A stretch of DNA of 64,000 bases from Daphnia pulex (taxonomy: Eukaryota > Arthropoda > Branchiopoda > Diplostraca > Daphniidae): the NCBI RefSeq assembly GCF_021134715.1, contig NC_060024.1, positions 5,766,001-5,830,000 on the forward strand, read 5' to 3'. Position 1 is the first letter of the stretch. Every line of letters starts with the position of its first letter. Positions 45,801-57,905 of this stretch are shown here, piece by piece. The translations under genes and the position numbers were made by a program. Below the pieces are notes generated by a model that worked only from the letters and a program-made list of their open reading frames with translations, made no database searches and was not told the DNA's origin.

Positions 45801-46252
45801 AACCCCAGGTGTTGGACGATCAATGATGACAAATTGAGCTTCTCAAGAGCTGTCGAAAGTTGACTCAAGGAATCAATTTGCAATTGCTGACTTTTGGAAG
45901 GATAATTAAAGTGTTTAGATCCTTTACCACATGGTGCTTGTTCAAATATGGCTTTTAGTCTTTCAATGTCCTAATTGTTTAATTCAAAACTATTAGCTTA
46001 ACTCAAATGCATTTTATGTGAAAGCAAGTTTACCTGAATAGACACCGGTATTGAAATGTCCCCAAATTCATCTAATTTCAGAGCTCTCAGTGTAAAATCT
46101 TTTGTAAGAATTTGCTTGCCAAATGAAAAACATAATTTTTTTTCTTTCTTTAGAAGTTTCAGTTGAACAGCTTTTGCAAGGAGTTTTTTATCAACAAAAA
46201 ACCCATTAGTTTCCTCTTCAGAACCATCAGAACTCACAGAATAGGAAGCCAT
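42863..46252 (-). CDS. Large protein with degenerate 2OG-Fe(II) oxygenase-like region (4 exons, 1063 aa)
   Basis: Exons 46252-46034, 45970-45700, 45633-44230 and 44160-42863 join to 3192 nt with consistent phases. The third intron starts GC (GCAAGT) and ends AG. Residues around EKEPGTFGTATLQLP, GGHEGG and YSIEPITRGWKLSLVFNL match the core of a family of large Fe2OG-dioxygenase-like proteins. The HxD and distal His expected there are not evident (HDFNF before EKEPG; CDYSIEP instead of a His), so it may be inactive. An acidic segment (DSDEENDTDDDRS) lies mid-protein, and the C-terminal half is helical without a recognised domain. The family call is tentative. Confidence 0.7.
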
Positions 46253-46787
46253 CTTTAATCTTTAGTCACTGGCTTGCAAAGGGGTTCCCTAGAACGTTGC
46301 CAGTCTAGGGACACAAATCCTTAAAAAAAAAATAAAAGTCCCCAGAAAAATCCCTAAATACATTTTTTTCAATATCCCTAAATATTACCCTAGAATTTTC
46401 AGTAAATGTTATTTTTATTTTTTATCCGTTTTCATTTCCGCGATTAGCCACTTGGTGGCTCTCATAACATGTCTTAAAAACAAAAAAAAAATAGCGGGAA
46501 TAGCAATTTGGCACCAGTGGTGCCATATCTATCACTCACTAACCATAAAACCCTTAACGACTAATCAAATAAGGCGAAAATTTTTTTAAATCCCTAGTAT
46601 TTTTTAAATCACCCTAGACAAACCCTAGACCCTAGATTTCAAAATTTTCCCCCTAGATTGAAAAAAAGGTCCAAAATCCCCCTAAAAAGGGAAATATCCC
46701 TAGAAGTGGAAGCACTGGATACCATAATGGTAATCTGTGTAGAGCAGTCAGCAGTGTTGCCACCTTGAAATTTTTTCATCCCCAAAC
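46253..46787. repeat. CCCTAG-rich region upstream of the 2OG-like gene
   Basis: Between about 46285 and 46720 the words CCCTAGA, CCCTAAA and TCCCTAG recur irregularly in both flanks around an AT-rich centre, ending CCCTAGAAGTGGAAGCACTGG. The right end read inward begins CAGTGCTTCCAC, as many hAT termini do. The left end and target duplication are not clear, so a decayed non-autonomous element is only suspected. Confidence 0.35.
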
Positions 46788-47242
46788 CATAGACAAAGAC
46801 CACTGGTTGATGCTGTGCTATCCTTTTAGCCCTATCCCTACTGACCCCGAGCTCCCGTATCGATTGTAGTGCCTCTAGCGGACAAAGTACTGTACTGCAC
46901 CGAGGCTGCGAAGGGTTTTGCAGACGAAGATTGTTTTCCTTCTGTCTTGGTAAAATTCTTTGCTGGCGTTTAATAGTTTTAGGTAATTTTGCCTTAAAAA
47001 TTTTTATTAAGAAGTCAAATTGTATTAAATTTTGACATTAGCTAATTACAAAAGCAGAGAAATCAATTGAATCATTGCAATTGAATAGAAGTAAGCAGAG
47101 TGTAGAGATGAAAACGTACACTAGAGGGCAGGACAAGTAATACGGGGCTGGAGAAATCGGAGGAAGGGTAGCAAGAATTCTGGCGACAGTTGGCCATGTT
47201 AATTTTCTTATGAAGAGCTTCAACCAGTGGTCTTTGTCTATG
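46788..47242. mobile_element. 455-bp MITE-like element with 23-bp inverted repeats
   Basis: 46788-46810 (CATAGACAAAGACCACTGG plus TTGA) is perfectly inverted at 47220-47242. The flanks CCCAAAC (46781-46787 and 47243-47249) form a 7-bp direct repeat, as expected for a target duplication. No coding capacity is evident inside. Confidence 0.8.
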
Positions 47243-47959
47243 CCCAAACAAACGCCCAAAAAAATCCACATTTTTCCACATCACGATTTTTTCCGAAATT
47301 CCATGTGATTTCCCGTTCTTTTTTTGAAAAATCCAGTTTTTTCCATGTTTTTTGAAGTTTGAAAATATTTTTAGGTTAAATAGACCTCTTGCACCGTGCG
47401 GATAGCAGGATTCTTGTAGTCCGACAACGCTGCAATCCGCCATATTAATAAAACCACACCCTTTTTTTACATAGGCTCTTATGGAAGTATTTTTTCAAAG
47501 TGTTTTTTCTCTTAACTGGATAACAACTTCGACCAAAAAAAATATGGAAAAATACTACATCATTCAGGTAATCCGTAGCATGTAAGTTTCCCACTATTGA
47601 AGTAGTGGAAGTCATATTAATAAAATGTTTTGTACAGGGCATATGGGCATTGTTTACATATGTAGGACCCACAAATGTATAGTTTACTTATAACTTTTTA
47701 ACATTTTCCCACTGAAACACTTCGTAATTGATTTTTCCAAATTATTTAGATAAATGTCCAAAAATCGTTTTCGTCCGACGAAAACTTGATTTTTGGCGAA
47801 TTTTCAAAAAACCCGTTTTCCCATAAGCTTCTCTCAGCTGTGCGGAAACTTTAGGTAGCTACTGTATTCCCTCTTATGACTCTGGTAGAAAAAAATTTAT
47901 CAACAAAAATATAGCGATTCAAATGTCTCATAATTATTGGGGTATTAAGAAGACGGCAC
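47243..47959. other. Unannotated spacer left of the LINE
   Basis: AT-rich with T-rich tracts; no gene seen. Confidence 0.6.
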
Positions 47960-48587
47960 TTTTTTTTTTATAAAGGTGTATATTCGCCAAGGCGAATGTT
48001 ACCTGTATATTGACAGGAATAAAATATGAGCAGGTACAACAATAAAACAACGAGGAGATAAGGAAGAAACAAACAAACAAAGAGAGAAGAAGGATAAAAC
48101 AGAGCTAAGATAAAATGTATGCAAATTACTATCCAAAATAAATATGCTGGTTGCCAGAGCGCATTGAAGCGTAATCAGGAGATAGAGGGCTCGGCGAGTA
48201 TCAACTTTGCTAGCAGATCCACTTAAATACACGAGTAGATTAGAATCGAAATAAGCATGGCGGTAAGAAGGAAGACTATATTCGGATCCAGCAGAAAAGC
48301 AAACTGGGGCTGAGTGGACACATCCGACTGCTCTGACCAGACTGACCCACTGGTCCGATTATTCGCGAGGCTGACTGGTTTAGGGCCAGACCAATGAAAC
48401 CTCGGACGACCGTAACGGCCACGGTCCGATTAAGGCGCCCGCTACAGCCAGTGGGCGTCACCCGGTCAGAGACCGCAGAGGCACACAAAGCGACCAGACA
48501 CAACCAATTAGATGGTTCGAAAAGCGATGCATTAGTAAAGCCAGATTGACGGAAAGAGGCTTGTTAAGGTTAGGTAGAAGATGGTGG

Positions 48588-51500
48588 TCAAGACTGATGT
48601 TTGAAACGTTTGGTGATCGACAAAAAGTGTGATAAAGCCAGCCACAAAGGTTTGTGTTCTGAGAACGAATGAAGCGGGACTGACCACAGCAGATTTAGAT
48701 TGGATGCGCATTCAATAAGGTTCTCTCTGTGAGCTATATAATTCGAACAGACAAAAATGACATGGTTGGCATCTTCTTCGTCACCGGACAAGCATGAGCA
48801 GAGTGGGGACGATTTCCTTTTAATTTTGAACAGGAATTTGTTTAGGATGCTCTGACCTGAGAGAAAACTACATAAGCAAAAAATGGGTTAGAGGAGAGTC
48901 TAGGATGGCAGCGGCTTCCACTGAGGGAAAGAATAATCGTGTCTGAGCACCAGTAGCGGCAGTAGACCAGATATGATTCCATAAAGTATAGATTTCTGAA
49001 TGCAGTAATCTGTCTCTATGTAGACGCAGAGAGATGTCGACAAGTTTACAAGAAGTTAGAATTCTATCAGGAATGTCACCCACAATGAGTCGAGAAGACG
49101 GAGGCAGGAGGGCAGCATGCGTGGAGATCAACCTCTTTGTTACTATTTCCATTACTTTAAGGTGTAAGGGAATCATATTGGCAAGGACGAGAGCCGCATC
49201 CGTAGAGGTAGACTTGAACAGCCGACCTATGACTAGTGCGAAAGGGCGTTGCGCAGCTTTAAGGGAAGCAACAACCCGTTTTTTACGGATTGCTGAAGCC
49301 CAAACCGAGCAGTTGTACAGGATAATGGGAATAACAGAAGATTTGTACAGAAGTGAGATCGTGCTACGAGATAAGCCCCAGGACAACCGGCAACATTTCA
49401 GGATGAGGAACAACATTTTTTTAACCGCATTACATTTGATAGATATGTGTAGGTTCCAGCTTTGTTTGTCGTCGATTGTGATTCCGAGATACAAGCACGA
49501 ACTTGACCTCGTTACTGTGATGTTATCCACAGTTAGAGACAGGGGTGGTAAGTTACGATAAGGAGAGAAGGTCAAAAAGAATGATTTGGCACCGTTGAAA
49601 ACTAATTTGACGGAGAGACCCCAAGCTACTACTGCGTCGCATATTGTCTGAAGATGTGAGTGCGCCGAGGTGTAATCTTTATGCATGGTGCAGACCACAA
49701 TATCATCCGCGTATGCAATGAAACAGAAAGGGAAGGGGAAATTGAGACACAGAAGGTCCTCCAGCAAAATATTCCAAAGGAAAGGAGAAAGAACGCTGCC
49801 TTGTGGACAACCAAGTTCGATATTTGTAACTCTGGAAGCGAGAGAACTGGACAGGAGACATGAACGAGAGCTTAGGAAATTGGCAAGGAGCTTTACTAGG
49901 AAGGCCGGACAGCTTTTACTAATCAGACCGTTTAGAATGGCCGGATGCCAAGCTGTGTCAAAATCAGACTTGATGTCAAGGAACGCACAGCAGGTGATGA
50001 TTTTCTTTTTTCTATTACTTTCGATAAGGCTCGTGAGAGAGAGAGTAGCTGTTTCGGTTGAAAAACCAGACCTAAAGCCATGCTGATTAGGGCTGAACCA
50101 TTTATGAGCCGTAGCTAAGCGCTTCAATTTGACGAGAATTATTTTTTCTAACAGCTTGGAAAAGGCATTGAGAATACTGATAGGTCTGAAACAACTAGAA
50201 TGGCTATAGTTAGCTATGTTGTTATTTTTCAAAATGATGATGGAGGCAGATTTCCAATTGTTCGGAAAGTGGCTTAAGGTAAAACAGGCGGAGAAGAGGG
50301 CAACTAAATGGAATTAAATAAGATCAAACGAGTGGCTAAACCAAACCGCGGAAATACCGTCAGGGCCAGGAGACTTTGTAATGCGCAAGGACTCCATAGC
50401 CAGTTTCAGATCATCAAGCGTGACATAAATGTCGGGGGAGGCGAGAGGCACGTCACAATAAGCCTTGACAGAGTCTGACACAATCTTGTGAGATAGATTA
50501 TCCGGCGGGTTAACAGGGAAGAAATTAGAGCTGAAAGCAGAGAGGATATCGGAATGGTCAGAGATAGATAGTCCATCGATTGTTAGTTCGTTGGGAAAAG
50601 TGATAGGGGGCGAAGAGTTAGTGAGTGATTTTAATTCACCAAAAATATCACCATTAAGTTTGCGATTACAGAAGGATTTCCAGCTCTCTTTCTTCTCCGT
50701 TCTAAGTGCTCTTTGATAGACTGCTTTGTTGTGAATGTAGTCGGTAATATTGAATTCTGAAGGATCCTGCCGCTTAAATTTATACGAAGATTTAAGCCTA
50801 GCACGGAGTGCCAAGAGGTTAGCTGACCACCAAGGCATCTTGGCTGGAATGCGAGATGGGTGGAAGGCGAGTTTGCTTTTTAGTGCAGACGATTTTATGA
50901 CCGAGTTCAGAGACAGAGAGACAATTACACCATCAATCTCCTTTGTAGTGCTAAGAGACTGGATTACGTCCGGACTGGGAATTTCAGCCAGAGAGATCTC
51001 GAGGCTAGTGAGGAAGAGAGGAATATCGCAAAATTGAGGGGATGGAAGGCGGTTAGCTTTGGCCGCTGACGCTAGAGATTTGCGCTCGTACTCAACATCG
51101 AACATAATAAACGGGTGGTCAGATAGTGACGGGTAGAAAGGGTAGTGCCAGCCACTGAGGGAGACAGAGTCACCTTCAAGGGTTACGTCGACGAACGAAG
51201 TGTTCAGTGGCTTGTGAGGCAGCAAAGCAATATCAACATTAGAGATAGACAAGGCGTGGTCTAGAAAACAATACTCGAGATCAGCACCGATTTTGATTGT
51301 ACAGCAGCTGTTCCAGGACTTAATCTTCGCGTTGCAGTCAATTCCCAAGGTGGCAGCCTTTATTACCCACGGGGGAATAGTATCGAGAATAGAGGCCAGG
51401 TGAGAAGGAATACAAGGAAGGGACGGTCTGCAGTAGATGGAGAAGAAGAAAGCGTTATTAGGCAAATTAATACCACAACAATTGTTGCTTAGGCCGAAAC

Positions 51501-51789
51501 TACAGAGGGAAGCGTTTAGTGAGGCTTTAATGATGATTGCAGAACCGAAAGCGTGTTCTGAAGAGAGACTGTGAATTGAGACATAGCCAGGCGGTATGAA
51601 TTTCAGCTCAATGGAGGGAGACAAGGAGGAGACCTTGGCAAAAGGCTCTTGAATTAATACCACATCGATGTCTAGGTCTATTATCAGTTGGGCAAGGTTG
51701 AGTGCGGCACTTCGAGAGTGCCTCAGATTTATCTGAAAGCACTTGAGTGGGGCAGACGCTTTACTGATGTTGTGATGGGCGACTGGCAT
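48588..51789 (-). pseudogene. LINE ORF2: apurinic-type endonuclease and reverse transcriptase
   Basis: Starting at the ATG 51789, four bases after the ORF1 stop (TGAACATG), it shows endonuclease motifs (KCFQINLRHS, VVLIQEPF, SDHPFIMFDVE) and RT motifs (FRPISILNAFSKLLE, QHGFRSGFST, FLDIKSDFD, GCPQGSVLSPFLW, AYADDIVV). A C-terminal CCHC-type finger (LCSCLSGDEEDANHVIFVC) is in a shifted frame near 48800. TAA at 50316-50314 interrupts the protein between endonuclease and RT. IKSDFD deviates from the usual IKGAFD. Confidence 0.88.
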
Positions 51790-52362
51790 GTTCACTCGGT
51801 GGAAATGTAGGCGAGGTATTGAGCAACGGCTTTGGCCAGAGCAGGACAAGCGTTAGAGCCAACTTGGTGGTTTTGCTGACAATTAGCACATTTGAAGTCT
51901 TTAGGGAATGATGTACAGGAATGAGTAGCATGGTTCTGCGAGCATTTCCCACAGACTAAGATAGCGGAATTACAAAAATGATGGATATGTCCATAATTTT
52001 GGCACTTTGAGCAATTCCGCACCTCTTTTCTTGGGTCAGACTCGACAACCGCATGAGTAACGCCATCCAGGAGGATTCTACCACTTTTGATCAGATGCTC
52101 ACAGAAGGGCTTGGAGGAGAAAGCAATTCGGACAAGGAAAGAGTTGCTGTTTGGGCGTTGGTGGAGAACTCGAAACGACTGTAAATGACCCCTTAGGCCA
52201 GGATTTTGTTCAACAAGCCTACGATTAAGAGCGTTCTCTTGCGCAACTCGAGCAGCCTTATTTTCAGTGCCTTTTAGATGGGAGATTCCCTGTAACTATC
52301 GAAACCTGGCCAGAGCAGGAAACTGTTTTTGAGGGACCGATACAGAACGAAACACGTTTTGA

Positions 52363-54045
52363 GTTGCATTGGGTGTACGCGGCGCGAAAGGTTTTTTCCT
52401 ACCGTTCTTGGGTTGGGTAAGAAAACGGAGATAAAAAAGGTTTTCGTTGAAAAAAAAAATGTTGCGCTTAAAAATTATGACTGGAATAAGCGGAAAAGCG
52501 GAAAGCGGACCACGATATTTTGATGAAAAAATGAAGTATTTTTCATGAAAACAAAAGATTTGTTTATTCTTTCTTAATGAATAGTTGAATTAAAACAAAA
52601 AATAAAACGTGGTTTAGCGCAAAGCATAAAAAAACAAAAAAAAATAAATTTCTGCCGTTATTTTCAAAGACATTTCAGTATTCTGTCCATCCTCCTTCTT
52701 TATCGATTACAGCTTGAAGACGCCGGGGCATGCTATCAACCAATTTTTCCAGATATTCCCCATTAACATTCAAGTCATTCCATTTTTCAGACACAAATTG
52801 AAACAGTTCATCACTGTTTCTTGCATCTCTGGCATGAAATCGCACACCATCGCTGTTATGAGCTTTATTTAAACTACAAACTAAATAACCCCAGAGGTTC
52901 TCAATGGGGTTCATGTCGGCCCCTTTTGTCGGTCAATCAAGGGCTATTAAACGAGCTTGCTCGTTCAACCAATCCTGCGTTCTATGCGCTCTGTGTATGC
53001 TGGAACTGCAAATAAAATTGGAAATTAGTAGATATTCTTTTGCGTAAAAATATTTCTATTACTTGTCTTGGACAAACGTTACAGCTTCTCCCGGCGGAAA
53101 ATAATCAGATAAATAAGGGATAAGAGTTCCTTCTAAGATGTTGACATATTGGACAGCAGTCAAATTTCCAACAACTCGTCTTAATGGGGTTACGCCACCA
53201 AGCCACATTCCGCCCCAAACGGAAACTGTTGAGCGGCCACTTTTCTTAATGTGCAGTATGTTTTCGCGACTATATCTTTGATTATTTAGACGTCGAACAC
53301 GAATTTGACCGTGAGCGGACGAGGACCAAGACTTTTCGTCTGTAAAAATGACTAGACGCCAAAATGCAATTGGCATGTTGACATAGCGACTTGCAAATCG
53401 AAGACATCCAGCACGATGCTCTTCCGTTAAAACATCTTTAACGGCGGCAATTCTGGATCTTAGACCAGCGGAATTCAGTCTCCGCGTGATTGATTGCCGT
53501 GACAATTGATCTACACCGGCTTTGGCTGCAATATCGACAGTGGTATCGAAATTGTTTAAGGTGGCTAGGAGTATAATTGAAAAAAAAAATATGCCCGAAC
53601 GTCTAATAATAAATTAATAAAATACCGCAACAAGCTAAGTTAAAATCTTCCTCTTCGGTAGTCAATCTTCGCTGACCAGGGAGTATAGTCTCTTCTAGCG
53701 CCCCTGTTTCTTCATAACGACTTATCCATCTTTCAACTGATGAATGATGAATACCCAATCTTTTTGAGATAGCATTTTTACTAAAGCCAGTGCGATGCAG
53801 TGCAATTATTTCGATTCGCTGCGCGGGTGTTAAACGATAAGTTTCTCTCTCAAAATGGGGTAAAAGAGGTCCTATAAATTCATACGGTGGAAAATCCACC
53901 TGTCTGTCTCCTTCCGCCATTTAAAATAAACTGAACCAAATTGCAAAACAATTTTTTCTTTTTTTTTCGAAAACCTTTTTTTATCTCCGTTTTCTTACCC
54001 AACCATAGGAAAAAAACCTTTCGTGCCGCGTACACCCAATGCAAC
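52363..54045 (-). mobile_element. Tc1/mariner-superfamily transposon inside the LINE
   Basis: About 85 bp at each end are inverted copies, beginning GTTGCATTGGGTGTACGCGGC at the left (written here to position 52383) and its complement ending at 54045. The interior encodes a Tc1-like transposase. A clean TA duplication is not visible at the edges. Confidence 0.85.
52675..53920 (-). pseudogene. Tc1-like transposase with two introns and a nonsense codon
   Basis: Exon frames: 53920 to about 53634 (homeo-like HTH, LTPAQRIEIIALHRTGFSKNA, GIHHSSVERWI), about 53566-53062 (second HTH with QSITRRLNSAGL, then VIFTDEKSW and VWGGM), and about 53007-52675 (SSIHRAHRTQDWL, MNPIENLWGYL). Introns have GT-AG ends (GTATTT...CTAG and GTAATA...GCAG). 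The DDE residues are D in FTDEK, D in FVQDK and E in NPIENLW. A TGA stands where family members have Trp (LD-W-P), at about 52933. Confidence 0.8.
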
Positions 54046-55250
54046 GCTAAATTTTTTCCCGCGTAGGGTAAGGGACCCCCCGCGCATGTCAATGGACTCG
54101 ACTGTACCTCCGCATACAGGCGGGTATTTTTCGGAGCCGAGGGATTGCTAGTTGGAGGGTTTGAAGCTGAATGGGGTGGGATTAAAGACGGAGTCCTAGC
54201 TGATTTGACAGACGATTGCAGCTCAAAAAGCCGGATATCTTTGTCAGCTAGAGATAGTTTGGCAGTTAGAAGATCTTTTTTTGCTAGGTTTAATTCGCTT
54301 TGGAGAGTGGCTCTATTTTCGATTACTTTCTCAGGCTTCTCGATTTTTCTTGTCATTAAAGACTTTTCTGATTCGACACAGACTGCTTCTTCTTCCAATT
54401 TGGCAAACAAGGATTTCAATTTGAGCGTCTGCTCTGCTGGGTCGAGATCAAGGAATGAATCGACATCCATTCCGAACGCTTTATCAAGTAGGAAGGGGAA
54501 ATTATCATCCTTATCATCTTTCTGCTGTTTGGACAAATTTGTCTCTTGGAGGGAAAACTGAGCTGCAGAGCTATCTCTCTTTGTCGCGGCCGCTTTCGGT
54601 CTAGACAACAACATTGCGGCTTTACAATCCACGCAATATTTGTATCGAGAATCAATCGGGGCAAACGGAAGAGCGCAAGATTTGCAGGAGGTAGTTTGAC
54701 TTTGAGACGGGGTGGTGATACTGAGAGCCAGGGAAGTATGACCCCAGACGGAGGCATCTCCGCCTGGATCATCATCATCCCCCATCAATCTGAGAGTAGT
54801 GGAGAAATTTATTGGCTAGCAGATTACATCAGGGCCCTTATAAAAAGGGAATCAAGTGGAGAGAAAGAAGAGAAAGAAAAAGATGGACGATCCTCTTCGA
54901 CACTGGGAAGGACAGGCAAGACGAATACGGCGTCGAAGAAGTTACAACTATCCCCAGTTCCCTCACCCCTCAACCCAAGCGTGAGCAGAGTGACCAGCAC
55001 CCAAACCCCCCAAGGTCTCCACCAGAAGGTTTCCGGCACTTCCACAGAAGCCCACGACACGAGAACGGATTGAGATTCTGGCCTTGCCGCTCGCTCAGGG
55101 AGGAGGAGCAAGATCACTGGAGATCTTAGCTCTTTAGAGCAATAAACTAGGGGACCAAGCCTTTTCCAGTTATGCTTAGAACCAGACCGGATGGGGTGGA
55201 ATTTCACCACACACTTCCTGTTTATAAAAAATCTGAAAATAGAACTTCGC

Positions 55251-55735
55251 AACTAACGATTGAAACAGGGTTTAACACTGTTTTCCTTTATAACTGATGA
55301 ACGAATACACGAGAGTCTACTAATTGGGAGAGAAACAAAAAACACAAATTAAGCCACTGATATATGCTAATAAGAAGGCAGCAGAAAGGTGTGATAGAAA
55401 GAGAGAAGAAAAGCTGATCAGTCAGGCCACTGACAGATCAGAGAATCGATAATCGATCAGCTGGAAGGGGGGGGGGATTTTATACACAGACAATGGATCA
55501 AAAGAACCAACGAAAAGAAAAGAAAAGAAGTTGAGAATTCTAGAAAAAAGATATTCTACAGAGTCCAGATTCGCTCGCAAACGAGATAAATCAAAGACTG
55601 CTGTTGAAAACAAACCAGAAAAAAACACAAAATATCCAAAAAATCGGGTGCACAGAATCACAACACGTCGAGGCTGTAGCAGACGACTGTGGCGCGCATA
55701 AAATCATAATAAGGAAAAAAATGTATAATAAGGTA
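55251..55735. other. Spacer between LINE and pogo element
   Basis: No gene. A G10 run at about 55466-55476 and A-rich tracts are present. Confidence 0.6.
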
Positions 55736-57616
55736 GGGGAGAACGGGGCAGTTAGGGTAGTGTGTATGTTGGCACTATCGATATTGAGATATGTTTTAAT
55801 GAAATTAAAGTGTCGGAAAAATTCATGCTTATACAACCCGAAAATCTCCATCGTTAAAAAAAATCATTAAAAAAGTCCGAAGGGTTCAGTAATAAATGAA
55901 ACAACAATTTTGGCGCCTTAAAATCGTGTCATCAGCTTTGACAGATTTTTTTCAATTTACGGGTTTCAGAAATAGAATAAAACTTTCAACAATATTCTTT
56001 AAGGAAATTCTTTCCTCTTTCAATCTGATATTTTAGTTTATTATTTCTTTTTAGAGGAGTTACTGAAAAATCAATTTGATTAACGACACCTATTCTTGAG
56101 GCAAACTGGCCTGGCAACGTTGGGGCAGTTTGTGGGTATAACATTCCTGTCGTCTAATGTCAAAATGGTGAGTCTAAAAAATCTGTCAATTTTTGTTAAA
56201 TGTAACATGGTTAGGCATTATATTAGAAAAACTGAACGTTGTATGTATCCAGATGGTTACATTTTGAAAGCTGTAAAGAAAGTTGTTGCTGAGAAACAAA
56301 AAGTGTGTGATGTTTCCAAAGCAACCTCCATCCCAAAAAGATCTCTACTGAGATATGTTAAAAATTTCTTGGCTACTGGAATTCAAGATGAAGTTGAAGC
56401 AACTACAATCATTGGGGGTTACCAAAAACCTCGTAAGGTAAATCCACTTATAATTTTTCTGTGTATGTGTTGCAATGTTAACTCTTTCTTGTTCGCTCTA
56501 GGTCTTCAGCAGCGAACAAGAAAGCAATCTTAGCAGTTACGTCAAAAGGGCCAGTGACATTTATCATGGAATCACTACCACAGACATGAGAAGATTGGCT
56601 TATCAGTACGCTACCCAAGAAAAATGTATTGTCCCTCTTTCTTTGTCGGTCAAGAAGGAAGCTGGAAGAGACTGGCTCTCTGGTTTCATGAGAAGACGTC
56701 AAGACCTTTCAATCAGAAAACCACAAGCAACATCTCTAAGCAGAGCTACCAGTTTCAACAAGCATTACGTTGATTCCTTCTTTGACAATGTTGAGGTTGA
56801 ACTTCAGGTGAGAGAGGCACACTGGTTACAGTCTGCCTTGCAGTATCTGCCACAGGTTCGTCTATTCCACCATATTTTGTCTTTCCACGGTAACATTCTT
56901 TTCAACTAAAATGTCGTCTTTTGCTAACAAATTTGTCTCTTTATTTCAGAGTTCATTTTAAGGAATATTTCCTCAATGGTGCCCCTCTTGGTTCTGTTGG
57001 ATCAGCCAATTAGTCTGGCTGGATATGTCAGAAAGATCGGTCGACTTTGCTCCATCTTTCGTCACGGATCGTCCTTTTAATTCATCACCAGTCCCATCTT
57101 CATAGAAATCCCAGCATCCAACGATAACATCGTCCAAGAAGGCCCCAGTCCAAAAAGACCAAACTCCCGTTCCAGAGAACCACATCACGGCCAATGTTCT
57201 TAGTTATGTTAATGATCTTGATGTCGTGGCCATTTTAATTTGTGATTTTTAAATAACTTATGTATCGTTATCATTTCCACCAAGAATATACTTTTGAATC
57301 TTAACTTTCTTTCTTTATTTATACGTTTAACTGATGTACCGTCCCTTGGACTGTTAGTCCATAAGAATAACATGGGCTTTTATGCCCCCATACATGGAGC
57401 GAAGGGCCCCTTCAACGGGGCATCTCGTCTTTTAATTTTGATGTTTGCAAATTTACTTTTTGACAGAATAAAGGGGAGTTTCTGTAAATTAAAAATTCGA
57501 GGCATATAGCCATTCTCCCCTCTTTCGTTTAAGATAATCGGAAGTTTCGAAAGTTTATTTTTAAAAGTATGGTGGCCAAAAAACCAAAAATCGCGTCAAC
57601 TAGTACAACTCTCCCC
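55736..57616 (+). mobile_element. pogo/Tigger-type transposon, catalytic core lost
   Basis: The left end begins GGGGAGAACGG and the right end, read inward, GGGGAGAGTTG, each flanked by TA (55734-55735 and 57617-57618), as for pogo elements. The interior carries the DNA-binding half of a transposase and only a short scrap of the DDE half. Confidence 0.75.
56207..57000 (+). pseudogene. pogo/Tigger transposase N-terminal half (HTH-psq and CENP-B type HTH)
   Basis: Exon 56207-56437 encodes a pipsqueak-like HTH (YILKAVKKVVAEKQKV, SIPKRSLLRYVKNF). A GT-AG intron leads to 56502-56807 with the CENP-B-type HTH (GRDWLSGFMRRRQDLSIRKPQ, FNKHYVDSFFDN). Around 56952 a scrap (YFLNGAPLGSVGSA) belongs to the DDE domain, but the catalytic Asp residues are missing between. 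It could at most make a DNA-binding protein. Confidence 0.8.
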
Positions 57617-57679
57617 TATAAGATTTAGATAAGGAAAGAAGTTGACTGATTTTGATAAAAGACAATTACAAACACATGA

Positions 57680-57905
57680 TTATTTCTTGAATTCAATGTT
57701 CCACATGCTTTTTCCATCTCCACATATCTTTTTTTCGGTCAATCCTTTTTCACATTTCTGCTTCATAACAAATAGGACTTCGTCGAATTCTTTTGGGTCT
57801 TTCGTTAGAATCGGCCACTTTTCTGTTTCTTTTTTCTTTGATTCTTTCTTTTTCTCTGCCGTTACTACAGGGTGTAAATTTGCTTGAAGGGGTTGAGTTG
57901 GTATG
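57680..57905 (-). pseudogene. Reading frame beyond the integrase extension of element E
   Basis: A continuous Lys/Glu-rich frame (TAEKKKESKKKETEKW, then PILTKDPKEFDEVLF, ending GDGKSMWNIEFKK) overlaps the end of the upstream ORF in another frame. It may be the true C terminus of Pol after a frameshift, or the start of a lost gene. Confidence 0.35.

Larger units (their letters stand above)
51792..54788 (-). pseudogene. LINE ORF1 (Gag-like), interrupted by a transposon
   Basis: The N-terminal part (54788 to about 54046) has a CxxC finger pair (CKSCALPF, YCVDCKAA), a coiled coil and a Ser/Pro-rich linker. The C-terminal part (52362-51792) has an RNA-binding region and three zinc knuckles (CSKCQNYGHIHHFC, CGKCSQNHATHSC, CANCQQNHQVGSNAC). 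The Tc1-like element separates them; a frameshift lies near 52270-52320. Confidence 0.82.
47960..55250 (-). mobile_element. R1/jockey-like non-LTR retrotransposon, split by a Tc1-like element
   Basis: The minus strand reads 5' UTR, ORF1 with zinc knuckles, ORF2 with endonuclease and RT, 3' UTR and a short A tail (T10 at 47960-47969). ORF1 is interrupted by 52363-54045. ORF2 has an in-frame TAA and a late frameshift, so the copy is dead. The 5' end is approximate. Confidence 0.85.

Noticed and set aside
46285-46720. CCCTAG words as interstitial telomere repeat
   Set aside because: Units are irregular and dispersed, not tandem; arthropod telomeres usually use TTAGG.
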